From SZUA-36 sp963753105 (GTDB taxonomy: Bacteria; Pseudomonadota; Gammaproteobacteria; Xanthomonadales; SZUA-36): DNA of 64,000 nt. The stretch lies in contig CAVWBD010000011.1 in the NCBI GenBank assembly GCA_963753105.1, positions 124,001-188,000 of the forward strand, read 5' to 3'. The position numbers were made by a program, and so were the translations under genes. The notes beneath the pieces are model-generated. The model did not search any database, had not been told where the DNA came from, and saw only the letters and a program-made list of their open reading frames with translations. Each line of letters starts with the position of its first letter. The stretch's first letter is position 1. Below are positions 27,760-37,146 of the stretch, piece after piece.

Positions 27760-27799
27760 AAAAAAAATCCGGGAGCGGGTAGCGGGCGCTACGCCCCGG
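27760..27799 (-). terminator. Rho-independent terminator of trhP
   Basis: On the minus strand CCGGGGCG pairs with CGC(T)CCCGG around an inner GTAGCG/CGCTAC stem, followed by a run of eight T. It begins at the trhP stop codon. Confidence 0.65.
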
Positions 27800-29113
27800 C
27801 AGGCAGGTAACGGATCAACAGTGCAAATTCGTCTATAGCCAGTTTTGTCATGCCCTGGGTGCGCGGTATCCTGACCACGTGGCCTGAGCCCGGTGCGGCT
27901 TCAACGCCTTGTCCGTTGCGGTCCAGGATGGTGGGCAGGGTGAATGAGAGATTGCCGCCGGGTGTCATCAGCTGCAGCTGGTCGCCACGCTCAAAGCGGT
28001 TCTTGACGTCCACTGTCAACCACTCATCGTCGCTATCAATGATCGCGCCCACGTACTGCTGCCGGTCACTGGTGGACATGCCCCGTTCGTAGTTCTGGTA
28101 CTCGGCAGGCGGGTGACGCCGGTAAAAGCCCTCGGTAAAACCACGGTTGGCCATGCCTTCCAGTTCGTCCATCAGCTCGATATCAAACGGCCTGCCGGCC
28201 ATCGCATCATCGATGGCGCGTTTGTACACCTGCGTGGTGCGGGCGGCGTAGTAGACCGATTTCGTCCGGCCTTCGATCTTGAATGAATCGATTCCCATCC
28301 GCGCCAGGGTTTCCACGTGTTGCACTGCACGCAGATCCTTTGAATTCATGATGTAGGTGCCGTGTTCATCCTCGTAGGCCGGCATCAGTTCGCCCGGACG
28401 ATTCTGTTCTTCCAGCAGGACCACGGGTTGCAGGTCTTCGGTCTGCGCCTGGGGAATCTCAGCGGCACGGTATCGCCGGTAGCTGTTTCGCGCGCCTCGT
28501 GTACATCGTACTTCCAGCGACAGGAATTGGTGCACGCGCCCTGGTTGGAGTCGCGGTGCGACATGTAACCCGATAACAGGCAACGGCCGGAATAGGCGAT
28601 ACACAATGCGCCGTGGACGAATGTTTCCAACTCGATATCCGGGCATTGCTCGCGAATCTCGGCAACTTCCTTCAGCGAAAGCTCGCGCGACAGGATGATG
28701 CGCTTGAGCCCCATGCTTTGCCAGAACTTGACCGCGGCATAGTTGACCACGTTGGACTGCACGGATAAATGAATGGTCTGTTCCGGCCAGCGTTCACGCA
28801 CCATCATGATCAGACCCGGGTCGGACATGATCAGGGCGTCCGGTCCCATCGCGATGACCGGTTCCAGGTCCTGGATATAGGTTTTCAGCTTGCTGTTGTG
28901 CGGTGCGATGTTGCTGGCCAGGAAAAACAGCTTGCCCATGTCATGTGCTTCTTCAATCCCGCTGGCCAGCACCTCCTCGCGGCTGAATTCATTCTCACGC
29001 ACACGCAGGCTATAACGGGGCTGGCCGGCATACACCGCGTCCGCGCCATAGGCAAAAGCAAAGCGCATGTGCTGCAACGAGCCAGCGGGTGACAGCAACT
29101 CGGGTCTTTTCAT
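27789..29113 (-). CDS. trhP: tRNA 5-hydroxyuridine synthesis protein TrhP (U32 family), one frameshift
   Basis: Formerly YegQ; U32-peptidase-family protein needed, with prephenate, for 5-hydroxylation of wobble uridine in tRNA. About 440 residues when repaired. The N-terminal half contains MKRPELLSPAG, FVHGALCIAYSGRCLLSGY and NQGACTNSCRWKY (the cysteines of the U32 signature). The frame is lost near 28455 (TVPLRFPRR should continue as AAEIPQAQTEDLQPV) and the rest is in the next frame, with FKIEGRTKSVYYAA and RGFTEGFY typical of the family. Related U32 proteins UbiU/UbiV lie at 35-37 kb. Confidence 0.87.
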
Positions 29114-29311
29114 CGGTGATGGCCGTAATCAATCATGCGGGGATTTTACAGGATCGGGCAGGGCAGTGGGCTTGAATCGCCCATGCCGACGTCAGCTGGT
29201 GCTACGTTCAGCGTGTGGTTTCTGGTTATACTGCACGCGCGTAAAAGGATCTTTCGGCATGTGTTTGCCGGGGGACAACAGGAATTCAAAAATAGCACTG
29301 GAGTTTGAAAT

Positions 29312-29674
29312 ATGAAAGTTACAAAAAAAGTGTCACTGGCCTTGGCAGTTCTTGTCATGGGCGGCTTCATCGGCGTTTCCGCTCAGGCAGAAGACGAGGC
29401 CCAGGGTTGCCAGGCCAAGTTCACCGAGTTTGATCTCGATGGAAATGGGTTCATCGTTGAGCAGGAGTGGGGCGAAGGCCACGCCAAGCGCATGCAAGCC
29501 AAGGCCGAGGAAGGCCGCAAAATGAAGCACGCCGGTGAAATGCCCACGTTTGCGAGTATTGACCTGAATGGCGATGGGCAGCTTGACGAGGAAGAGTTCG
29601 ACGCTCACAAGAAGGCTCACCAGCACGAGCATCAGCACAAGGGCCAGGGCAAGCACCACCAGGACAAGACCTAG
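29312..29674 (+). CDS. Periplasmic EF-hand protein with His-rich tail
   Basis: 120 residues with a cleavable signal peptide (cut after ...VSAQA). Two canonical EF-hand calcium loops are present: DLDGNGFIVEQE near residue 42 and DLNGDGQLDEEE near 88. The C-terminus is rich in His, Lys and Gln (HQHEHQHKGQGKHHQ), which may bind transition metals. Likely a calcium-binding periplasmic or outer-surface protein; the partner is unknown. It lies directly before the TetR gene on the same strand. Confidence 0.8.
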   Translation: MKVTKKVSLALAVLVMGGFIGVSAQAEDEAQGCQAKFTEFDLDGNGFIVEQEWGEGHAKRMQAKAEEGRKMKHAGEMPTFASIDLNGDGQLDEEEFDAHKKAHQHEHQHKGQGKHHQDKT

Positions 29675-29701
29675 CACTTGCATTTTCCAGTGACTTGGTT
29701 A

Positions 29702-29721
29702 TACTTACTAGTAGGTAAGTA
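29702..29721. promoter_or_regulatory. TetR operator 1 (autoregulation)
   Basis: TACTTAC-TAGTAG-GTAAGTA, a dyad 15 bp before the TetR start codon. The same ACTTA/TAAGT arms recur in front of the downstream membrane protein gene, so both are likely binding sites for this TetR protein. Confidence 0.7.
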
Positions 29722-29735
29722 AAGGTTGTTGGATA

Positions 29736-30344
29736 ATGCCACGTATTAGCGATACACGCGATCAAATCATGGACCGGGCGGCTCATCTGCTGATGAGCCG
29801 CGGTTTCAATGGTTTTTCCTACCGGGATATTGCTTCCCACCTTGGCGTCAAGAACGCTGCCGTGCATTACCATTTCCCGTCCAAGGCGGACCTGGCCCTG
29901 GCGCTGATAGACCAATACCGTTCGATACTGCGTAAGAGCACTGCCGAATTCATGGCTTACGGTGGATCCGCCGCCGAGCAAATGAAAGGTTTCCTGTCAT
30001 TTACCAGGCACCAATGCGAGGCAGGGCGCTGTATTTGCCCGTTCGGTGCTTTTTCGATTGATTACAAGGAACTGCCGGAGAAGGTGCGCGAGGCCACAGT
30101 GGATTTCATGGATGAATCCTTAGGCTGGCTGACCAGGGTGCTGGATGTGGGCAGGGAACAGGAAACATTCAACTTCGAGGGTGACGCGCAATCACGCGCG
30201 CTGTCGATCATGGCAGCCTTGCAGGGCGCCAGGCAGATGGCGCGTATCCATGGCATGGAAATACTCGAGGATGTCATCCGCCAGACACGGCAGGGACCTG
30301 GGCTGGACCACTTAAAAAAATTTGTTCGTATATCTTACTTATAG
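29736..30344 (+). CDS. TetR/AcrR-family transcriptional regulator
   Basis: 202-residue repressor. The N-terminal helix-turn-helix reads GFNGFSYRDIASHLGVKNAAVHYHF-type sequence (residues 22-46); the C-terminal ligand domain contains two Cys (CEAGRCICPFG), as in the YtfA/TetR_C_15-like group. Flanked by two near-identical operators, one before itself and one across its stop codon. It probably represses itself and the next gene; the inducer is unknown. Confidence 0.9.
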   Translation: MPRISDTRDQIMDRAAHLLMSRGFNGFSYRDIASHLGVKNAAVHYHFPSKADLALALIDQYRSILRKSTAEFMAYGGSAAEQMKGFLSFTRHQCEAGRCICPFGAFSIDYKELPEKVREATVDFMDESLGWLTRVLDVGREQETFNFEGDAQSRALSIMAALQGARQMARIHGMEILEDVIRQTRQGPGLDHLKKFVRISYL

Positions 30345-30352
30345 GTAAGTAA
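30335..30352. promoter_or_regulatory. TetR operator 2, before the small membrane protein
   Basis: TTACTTA-TAGG-TAAGTAA, a perfect seven-base dyad spanning the TetR stop codon and ending just before the GGAGGAG ribosome binding site of the next gene. Confidence 0.7.
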
Positions 30353-30365
30353 AATGGAGGAGAAA

Positions 30366-30770
30366 ATGATTATAAGATCACAGGCATTACACTTGGCAGG
30401 ACTGTGCCAACCATGGCGGCGCGTGATGACCTTCCAGGTTCGCATTCCAGCCATCACGATCAGTGTTCGCGATACTCTGGTTGTGCTGAGTGCTGCCGTG
30501 CTTGTATCTGCCCTGATCCTGTTATCCGTGTGGGTGTCGGGTCTGGGTCTGCAAAACGTCGTTTCAGGTGCTGGTTGGGGTATTGCAATGATTTTCCTGG
30601 CGCGTGCGATAGACAGCTATCCGCGCCGGGCAGTACTGCAGTCGTTGACCGCCCTGGGCTTGGTGGTGTTGGCCTGGTTGCAGCTTGCCTTTGCCCCCGA
30701 GTGGGTGATTGCTTCGGCTTTGCTGCTCGCGCCATGGTTGGTCGCAAGCGTGATCAAACGGCTGCGGTAG
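30366..30770 (+). CDS. Small membrane protein under TetR control
   Basis: 134 residues with three to four hydrophobic helices (from about residue 32 to the end) and an amphipathic, Arg/His-containing N-terminus. Start at ATG 30366, chosen because GGAGGAGA lies just upstream; the ATG at 30354 would include the ribosome binding site. The family is not recognised. Its promoter region holds the second TetR operator, so expression probably responds to the TetR ligand. Ends five bases before the convergent aldo/keto reductase. Confidence 0.65.
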   Translation: MIIRSQALHLAGLCQPWRRVMTFQVRIPAITISVRDTLVVLSAAVLVSALILLSVWVSGLGLQNVVSGAGWGIAMIFLARAIDSYPRRAVLQSLTALGLVVLAWLQLAFAPEWVIASALLLAPWLVASVIKRLR

Positions 30771-30775
30771 AGCGC

Positions 30776-31723
30776 TCAGCGTGTATAACAGCCTTCCAGT
30801 GCTGTATCGATCGACCGTAGCGTATCCTCGTCGAGCTGGATACCGGATGCGCCTGCGTTTTCCACGACCTGTCCAGGTCTGGATGCCCCGATAATGGCCG
30901 AGGCGAGGTTGGGTTCACGTAATACCCAGGCCAATGCCAGTTCGGTCATGCTCAGGCCCGCTTCAGCAGCGACCGGACGTAACTTGTCGACACCACGCAA
31001 CAAAGTTTCATCCATAACCCTTTCCATGAAGTAATTCATCAACGGGCTGGCCGCCCTGGATTCGGCAGGCGGCACCCTGCCCATGCCGTATTTACCGGTC
31101 AATACACCCTGGCCGAGCGGTGACCAGACGATCTGGCTGATGCCGTTTTCAGCGCATAGCGGTATCACCTCGGTTTCCGGTTCACGCCATAGCATGGAGT
31201 ACTGGGGTTGGCTGGATACGAACTGCACCATCCCGGTCATGTCGAGCGCCGCCTGGATTTGATCCGCCGTCCACTCGCTGAACCCCACGTAACGAACCTT
31301 GCCGGCTTCCACCACCTCGGTAAGCGCCTGCATGGTTTCCTCCAGCGGTGTTTCCTCGTCAAAACGGTGACACTGGTAAAGGTCCACGTAATCGGTTTGC
31401 AATCGCTGTAATGAAGCATCGAGCTGCTTGTGGACCTGTTCGGCCGACAGGCCCATATCGAAATCGCTCATCGGGAAAAACAGCTTGGTGGCAAGTATGT
31501 AGGAGTCGCGTGGACGGCTCTTCAGTGCATCGCCAAGGAATGTCTCCGCCGCGCCCCGGCCATAGGCATTGGCGGTATCAATGAAGTTGATGCCGCAGTC
31601 GAATGCAGCGTCCAGGCAGGCGAGCGACTGTTTTGCCTCGATACCCACACCGTAGGTCAGCCATGAACCCAGTGAAATCTCTGAAACGACCAGGTCGCTG
31701 TTTCCCAGTTGACGATATTGCAT
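30776..31723 (-). CDS. Aldo/keto reductase
   Basis: 315-residue NADPH-dependent oxidoreductase of the AKR superfamily. The catalytic tetrad is visible: Asp in FIDTANAYGRG, Tyr in the same motif, Lys in LATKLFF and His in YQCHRFD. The voltage-gated K-channel beta-subunit/YghZ-like group (EKVRYVGFSEW-type motif, here GKVRYVGFSEW; WSPLGQGVLTGKY) is the best fit. Substrates are probably aldehydes or methylglyoxal-like compounds; not specific. Confidence 0.9.
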   Translation of the reverse strand: MQYRQLGNSDLVVSEISLGSWLTYGVGIEAKQSLACLDAAFDCGINFIDTANAYGRGAAETFLGDALKSRPRDSYILATKLFFPMSDFDMGLSAEQVHKQLDASLQRLQTDYVDLYQCHRFDEETPLEETMQALTEVVEAGKVRYVGFSEWTADQIQAALDMTGMVQFVSSQPQYSMLWREPETEVIPLCAENGISQIVWSPLGQGVLTGKYGMGRVPPAESRAASPLMNYFMERVMDETLLRGVDKLRPVAAEAGLSMTELALAWVLREPNLASAIIGASRPGQVVENAGASGIQLDEDTLRSIDTALEGCYTR

Positions 31724-31840
31724 GTTATTGCTCCATTGCAGGTTTGCTTGCCGTTATTATTTGGCAACGGATACTGGCAAGATACACGCTTTGCGCTGTT
31801 TTTCAACACCCGCTGAGTGGTAAACGGTACACAAAAAAGA

Positions 31841-31867
31841 GGCACCACACGGGGGGTGTGTGGTGCC
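31841..31867. terminator. Strong hairpin upstream of the aldo/keto reductase
   Basis: GGCACCACAC (31841-31850) pairs perfectly with GTGTGGTGCC (31858-31867), with A-rich sequence on the left and TTTGTT on the right, so it could stop transcription in either direction. It lies 118 bp upstream of the reductase start, where a terminator for the leftward-reading gene at 31985-32250 would be expected. Confidence 0.5.
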
Positions 31868-31984
31868 TTTGTTAACCAGCAAACCAGGTTAGCGCCGGTT
31901 GCTGGTGTCAAGGAGAACGAATGCCATGGGCTTGGGCGTCCATGCGTGTCTCCACTGCGTGGACGCAAAGTACCAAAAGACCTC

Positions 31985-32250
31985 TTACAATAAGCTGAAG
32001 CTGATCTTAAGGTTTTGATAAGGTATCCCGGTTTCAAAAGACAGTAGCTGGCAAAGCAAGATCAGCACCAATGCGAAGCGCGGCGTGTCGCCGCGGGCCT
32101 TGACCAACACGTCCTCGCCGTCGTCTCTTTCAACCTTGTAGCCGCTGCCGGGTAGTTGAACGGCGAAGGCATCGCGGATGGTCGCGGCGACCTTGTTTTC
32201 ACGGTTATTTCCCGACGGATTTCAAGCTGCGTAGTTTGCGTGATCCACAT
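31985..32250 (-). CDS. Possible small unknown protein, one frameshift
   Basis: From ATG 32250 the frame reads MWITQTTQLEIRREIT; shifting by one base there continues as NRENKVAATIRDAFAVQLPG and GYKVERDDGEDVLVKARG to a stop at 31985, about 88 residues in all. The composition is protein-like, but no family is recognised and the frameshift makes the call weak. The flanks (31868-31984 and 32251-32395) show no other gene. Confidence 0.35.
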
Positions 32251-32395
32251 AATTATTTCCATTACGCCAGTCCGACAGCCAGACGGGATAGTAAGAGGCG
32301 GGCCAGGCAGTTTGGCCGTCAACTTCCTGCCTGGTATTTGCGATACTTCCCAGGCCAAAAAGCTAACCCCATCAGCCAACCATCGACGGGAGAAC

Positions 32396-33559
32396 ATGAT
32401 GAACGCATTGCAGCGCATTTCTGTTTATTTCCTCGTAACTCTAACCCTGCTTTTCTCCGGTAATTCACTGGCCCAACAAGCCGCCGGCAACGGCAATGAA
32501 ATAACCCTTGCTTCCACCGTGCTCGGTGAGGACAGGGTGGTATCAGTTTCATTGCCACCGGGCTATGAATCCGGTGATCAAAAATACCCGGTCCTGTACC
32601 TGCTCGATGGCAGGGTACACGAACAGCACGCCAACGCAGCGGTGGAATTCCTGTCCCGTTACAGCCTGGTACCACAGATGATCGTGGTCGCCGTCTACAA
32701 CGTGGACCGCACCCGGGATTTTTCCCCGGTTCACGATCCTTCCATGCCTACCTCGGGCGGGGCCGACAAGTTCCTGGGATTCGTGGCCGATGAACTGCTC
32801 CCCTACGTTGCTGCCAATTACCGGACTTCCGGCTACAAGGTGATCATGGGGCATTCCTTCGGCGGTGTTTTCATCACCTATGCCTTACTGGAAAAACCCG
32901 AATTGTTCGATGCCTACATCTCGGTCAGCCCCTTTCTCCAGTACGCCGGCAATCATGTGGTGAAGGAAGCCGCGGTGAAGCTGAGAGCAAGTTATGAAGA
33001 TACCAAGCAGTTCTACATGACGGTGGGTGACGAGCCTGACTATATTGCTCCGCAGGAAGAGTTTTACTCGCTGGCCAAGGAGAAATCCGGCCAGGCGATT
33101 GCCATCGAATATGTCAAAATGGGAGCGGAGAACCATGCTTCCATACCCTACCTGAGCCTTTTCAATGGCCTGCGCTACGTATTTTCGGACTGGCTCGTGC
33201 CGGAGGAAATCGTTAGCCAGGGCCTGGCAGTGATCGACGCCCATTTCCGGAAAGTTTCGGACAAATACGGTCTTGAGACCCATGCGCCCGAGGGCCTGTT
33301 GAACCGGCTCGGTTATGCGCTTTTGGCCAACGGTGATATTGAAGATGCAATCGGGATTTTCACCGAAAACACGCGCAGGTATCCGCAGTCATCCAATGTT
33401 TACGATTCCCTGGGGGATGCCCTTGAAGCCAGTGGCCAGCTTGAACTGGCGAAGAAAAGCTACGCAAAAGCCGTTGAGTTAGCCAAGGCCCAAAACCACG
33501 TGAACATGGCGATCTACCAGGCCAACCTGGAGAGGGTTAGCGGGAAATTGACCGACTGA
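32396..33559 (+). CDS. Secreted esterase-like alpha/beta hydrolase with TPR tail
   Basis: About 387 residues. A signal peptide (cut near NSLA-QQ) precedes an esterase D/enterochelin-esterase-like domain (PF00756) with VLYLLDGR, nucleophile GHSFGG near residue 165, and a His in GAENHASIP. The C-terminal 80 residues form a TPR-like pair of helices (GDIEDAIGIFTENTRRYPQS, LEASGQLELAKKSYAKAVEL). Start at the double ATG 32396/32399 after GACGGGAGAAC. Periplasmic; hydrolyses an ester of unknown type. Confidence 0.85.
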   Translation: MMNALQRISVYFLVTLTLLFSGNSLAQQAAGNGNEITLASTVLGEDRVVSVSLPPGYESGDQKYPVLYLLDGRVHEQHANAAVEFLSRYSLVPQMIVVAVYNVDRTRDFSPVHDPSMPTSGGADKFLGFVADELLPYVAANYRTSGYKVIMGHSFGGVFITYALLEKPELFDAYISVSPFLQYAGNHVVKEAAVKLRASYEDTKQFYMTVGDEPDYIAPQEEFYSLAKEKSGQAIAIEYVKMGAENHASIPYLSLFNGLRYVFSDWLVPEEIVSQGLAVIDAHFRKVSDKYGLETHAPEGLLNRLGYALLANGDIEDAIGIFTENTRRYPQSSNVYDSLGDALEASGQLELAKKSYAKAVELAKAQNHVNMAIYQANLERVSGKLTD

Positions 33560-33607
33560 AACGGTCTGGCGTGTGATCGTGCCGCCGGGGCGACCCTGGC
33601 GCTGCGT

Positions 33608-35123
33608 TCAGATCCCCAGCGCCTGCGCCAGTTTCTCGATTTGCTCCAGCGTGGCCTCGTCCATGCCGGCGATCCGGCCCCAGTCACGGTGGGTTTCCGA
33701 GCCGATCTTGGTCGTGGCATCAATACCCATCTTGCCGCCAAGACCGGGTTCCGGGCTGGCGAAATCGAGGTAGTCAATGGCTGTATTTTCCACCAGCAGG
33801 GTGTCGCGTACGGGATCGGCGCGGGTAGAAATGGCCCAGATGACATCTTTCCAGTTACGCGCATCGATATCGTCGTCCACCACGATGACGGTCTTGGTGT
33901 AGGTGAACTGCCGGAGCCAGGACCAGATACCGAACATGATGCGTCGTGCGTGTCCCGGGTAGTGTTTCTTAATGCTGACAATGGCCACGCGATAGGAGCA
34001 GGCCTCCGGTGGCAGGTAGAAATCAACGATTTCGGGGAACTGCTCCTGCAAAAGTGGAATGAACACTTCGTTCAGTGCCGAGGCCATTACTGAGGGCTCA
34101 TCCTCACCCGGTTTGCCCATGTAGGTGGTCAGGTAATACGGATTGGCGCGGTGGCTGATCCGCTCGACGGTGAATACCGGGAACTCGCCGGTAGTGTTGT
34201 AATAACCGGTGTGGTCAGCAAACGGACCCTCGGTAGCCATCTCATCCGGGTAGATATGTCCATCGAGTACGATTTCCGCGCCCTGTGGAACGGGCAGGCC
34301 GGTGACGGTGGAATTGACGATACGGCTCCTGCGGCCACGCAACAGGCCGGCAAACTGGTACTCGGACAAGGTATCCGGGATCGGTGTGACTGCAGCCAAT
34401 AATGGTCGCCGGGTCGGCGCCGATGACCACCGTCACCGGGAAGGGCTTGCCGGGGTTGGCCTGTTGAAACTCGCGAAAATCCTGTGCGCCGCCGCGATGC
34501 GGCAGCCAGCGCATGATCAGCTTGTTCTTGCCGATGACCTGTTGCCGGTAGATGGCCAGGTTGATGCGTGGTTTGTTGGGACCACGGGTCACCACCATGC
34601 CCCATGTGATTAATGGCGCAGCATCTTCGGGCCAGCAGGTAGAGACGGGCAGGGTGCCGAGATCAACATCCGGGCCTTCGATGACGTTTTCCTGCCAGGG
34701 TGCCTTGTCCTTTTTCTTGACGGCGACGTGGGTCAGCCTGGCGAGTCCCGGTACGGCGTCCAGCGCCGATTGCCGGCTATCCGGCAGGTGCGGGTTGCGC
34801 AGAAAGGCCAGTTCTTCGCCCAGTGCACGCAGACCCTGGTCGTCTTCGAGTTCGAGTGCGGCCAGGATTCTCTGCCGGTTGCCAAACAGGTTACCCAGCA
34901 CCGGCATGTCGAACCCGTCCGGCTTCTCGAATAGCAGGGCAGGGCCGTCGTTCATCAGGCTGCGGTGGCTCAGTGCGGTGATCTGCAGGCGCGGGGATAC
35001 GGTCTCAACGATCGATTTGAGTTGGCCTGATTCAGCCAGCGCATCGGCAAACTGGTGCAGATCGGCCCAGGCCTTGCGGTTCACCTGCCGGTGATGGTGA
35101 TCAAGCAGTTTGTCCAGACCCAT
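33608..35123 (-). CDS. ubiD: UbiD-family prenyl-hydroxybenzoate decarboxylase, one frameshift
   Basis: 3-Octaprenyl-4-hydroxybenzoate decarboxylase family, prenylated-FMN dependent; decarboxylates the ubiquinone ring precursor. About 505 residues when repaired. The N-terminal half (SPRLQITALSHRSL, GPALLFEKPDG, ITWGMVVTRGPNKPRINLAIYR) and the C-terminal half (TPIPDTLSEYQFAGLLRG, VPQGAEIVLDGHI, EGPFADHTGYY) match UbiD; the frame breaks near 34395 inside the conserved TPIPDTLSE region. It is third in a ubiU-ubiV-ubiD series and its start overlaps the ubiV end, which supports a role in oxygen-independent ubiquinone synthesis. The ATG at 35123 is tentative. Confidence 0.88.
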
Positions 35124-36003
35124 GATCCATTCCCGCCATTTTGACCAGGTAACCGTTGCAAATACCGTGTGGAATAAACTCAAGTAATTTATCACTTAAG
35201 TTTTGTATATTATTGTTATTCCGTGCTATATCAAAAATTTCAATGATTTGCATAGTGCCATTGTACTGCGGGCTGATACGCAGTATGTCCACACCCAGTG
35301 CTTCCAGTTCGGGTACGCTGTCCAGTGCCTGGTGGGTTAACGAAGACTGGGTCTGGATACCATTGAGCACCAGGAATTCCTGTCCTTCCTGGGTCTCGAG
35401 TATCCGTCCATCCGGGTAGTCGATACACTTGAACTGGCAATCGTCCTTGGGCAGGTTGTGGGAGCGTGCCGTGTAACAGCGCGCCGAATACGCCAGCGGC
35501 AATCGGCCCAGGGCAAATACCTCGGTCTGCAGGCCTTCCGGGCGCAGCGCCTGCAGGTCCTTCAGGGTATCCAGGCCCAGTTCCACGGGCAGTACCCAAC
35601 GACACATTCCCTTTTCGGCGAACAGGTTCAGGCTGCGGCCGTTATAGATATTGATGCTTGGACCGGTGACAAAACGTTTGCCCGCCGCTGACAACAACTG
35701 GATTGCAGAGATGTCGTTGGCTTCCACCATGAAGGATTCGTTGGCACAGAGCTTTTTAAGGCTGCTGATTTCGGAGGCGGCCTCCAGCAGGGTCAGGGAA
35801 GAAAGTATGACTTCCTTGCCGGCCTGCTGCAGTTCAGCGCCGATCGCCAGCCAGTCCGCGTATTTGAGTTGGCGGCGTTTTGAGCAGATCGCCTCACCGA
35901 GGTAAATGATCTCGGCGGCGCTGTCAGCCGCCTGGCTGTAAAAGTCGAGCACTGCCTGGCGCTCCCAGAAATACTGAATTGGTCCAAGTGACAGTTTCAT
36001 CAT
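35101..36003 (-). CDS. ubiV: UbiV, oxygen-independent ubiquinone hydroxylation protein
   Basis: U32-family iron-sulfur protein that works with UbiU and UbiT to hydroxylate the ubiquinone ring without O2. About 300 residues. The cluster cysteines can be seen: one in EAICSKRR near residue 40 and three in ARCYTARSHNLPKDDCQFKC. ATG at 36003 lies 10 bp after the ubiU stop. A GTG at 36012 is possible. Confidence 0.92.
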   Translation of the reverse strand: MMKLSLGPIQYFWERQAVLDFYSQAADSAAEIIYLGEAICSKRRQLKYADWLAIGAELQQAGKEVILSSLTLLEAASEISSLKKLCANESFMVEANDISAIQLLSAAGKRFVTGPSINIYNGRSLNLFAEKGMCRWVLPVELGLDTLKDLQALRPEGLQTEVFALGRLPLAYSARCYTARSHNLPKDDCQFKCIDYPDGRILETQEGQEFLVLNGIQTQSSLTHQALDSVPELEALGVDILRISPQYNGTMQIIEIFDIARNNNNIQNLSDKLLEFIPHGICNGYLVKMAGMDHGSGQTA

Positions 36004-36012
36004 GCCTGTCAC

Positions 36013-37010
36013 CTATTGCCAGGGCCGGTGGTAGGCGCCGAGCGTGGTCTGGGAACCTTCCGAGACCGTTGCGAGCTTGCGCATCCACTGTTCTTTGGGC
36101 TTGTAGCCGTCCGGGTTCTGCATACATTCATCAATGGCGGCGCGCATGACACCGGTTACGTGTCCCACGTAAGCCGGGCTGCGTTGGCGGCCTTCCACCT
36201 TGATGGCGCTGACACCAATTTCCCGCAGCATTGGCAGAATGGACAGGGTATTCAGGCTGGTGGGTTCCTCCAGCGCGTAGAACGTGTGGTCACCGACCTG
36301 GAAGCGGCCCTTGCACAGCGTCGGGTAGCCGGCCTTTTCACCTGCACCGTAATGATCGATCAGGACACCATTCAAACGCGTGTTGGTGCCACCGTCACCG
36401 GTCTCTTCCCAACGTACGTGGGAGGCCGGCGAGCAGGCGCCGTAGGTGTTGGGTGAGCGGCCGGTCGCGTAACTCGACAACAGGCATCGGCCCTCGACCA
36501 TGACGCACAGGCTGCCAAACCCAAACACCTCGATGGGCACGGGCGAGCGTCAATCACATGGGCCACCTGGTTGACCGATAGCACGCGCGGTAGCACCGCG
36601 CGCTTGATGCTGAAGTTCTCATGGTAAAACTGCAGTGCTTCGGCGCTGGTGGCCGAAGCCTGTACGGACAGGTGCAGATGCAATTCCGGCCAGCGCTCAG
36701 CGGCATAGTCCATGACACCGGGATCGGCCAGGATCAGTGCATTGACACCGGCTTCGGCGGCCTGGTCCACGGCCCCCTGCCAACGTTTAAAACCATCGGG
36801 CTGCGGATAGGTGTTGATGGCGACAAAGATCTTGCGGCCACGCTCCTGGGCGTAGCTTATCGCCTTGTCAAAGGTGCGATCGGTGAAGTTCAGGCCGGCG
36901 AAATGGCGTGCGTTGGTGTCGTCCTTGAAACCGACGTAGACAGCGTCTGCGCCGTTATCAACGGCGGCTTTCAAAGATGGCAGATTCCCTGCGGGGCACA
37001 CCAGTTCCAT
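36013..37010 (-). CDS. ubiU: UbiU, oxygen-independent ubiquinone hydroxylation protein, one frameshift
   Basis: Partner of UbiV, about 332 residues when repaired. Start MELVCPAGNLPSLKAAVDNGADAVY is typical. The frame breaks near 36545 (VNQVAHVID runs into ARPCPS, while the next frame gives PIEVFGFGSLCVMVEGRCLLSSY), a region that carries iron-sulfur cysteines together with NTYGACSPASHVRW. First gene of a leftward operon whose promoter region, shared with ubiT, contains an FNR box. Confidence 0.9.
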
Positions 37011-37069
37011 AAGCGATCCAGTCTGTGGGGTATTGGCAAAATATTCTAGGTGCAGAATAACCTGCCATG

Positions 37070-37083
37070 TTGATCTGTATCAA
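37070..37083. promoter_or_regulatory. FNR/ANR box between ubiU and ubiT
   Basis: TTGATCTGTATCAA matches the FNR consensus TTGAT-N4-ATCAA exactly. It is 60 bp from the ubiU start and 63 bp from the ubiT start, so one oxygen-sensing regulator could switch on both divergent units when oxygen is low. Confidence 0.85.
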
Positions 37084-37146
37084 CACATCGCGGGAATCGG
37101 GAAATATACTGGCCATCAGGTCCTGGTTGAGTCAAAGAGTCTCGCA

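Noticed and set aside
31920..31997. 25-codon Trp-containing leader-like frame after an AAGGAG sequence
   Set aside because: No downstream plus-strand gene within 390 bp that it could attenuate, and no tandem Trp codons; likely chance.
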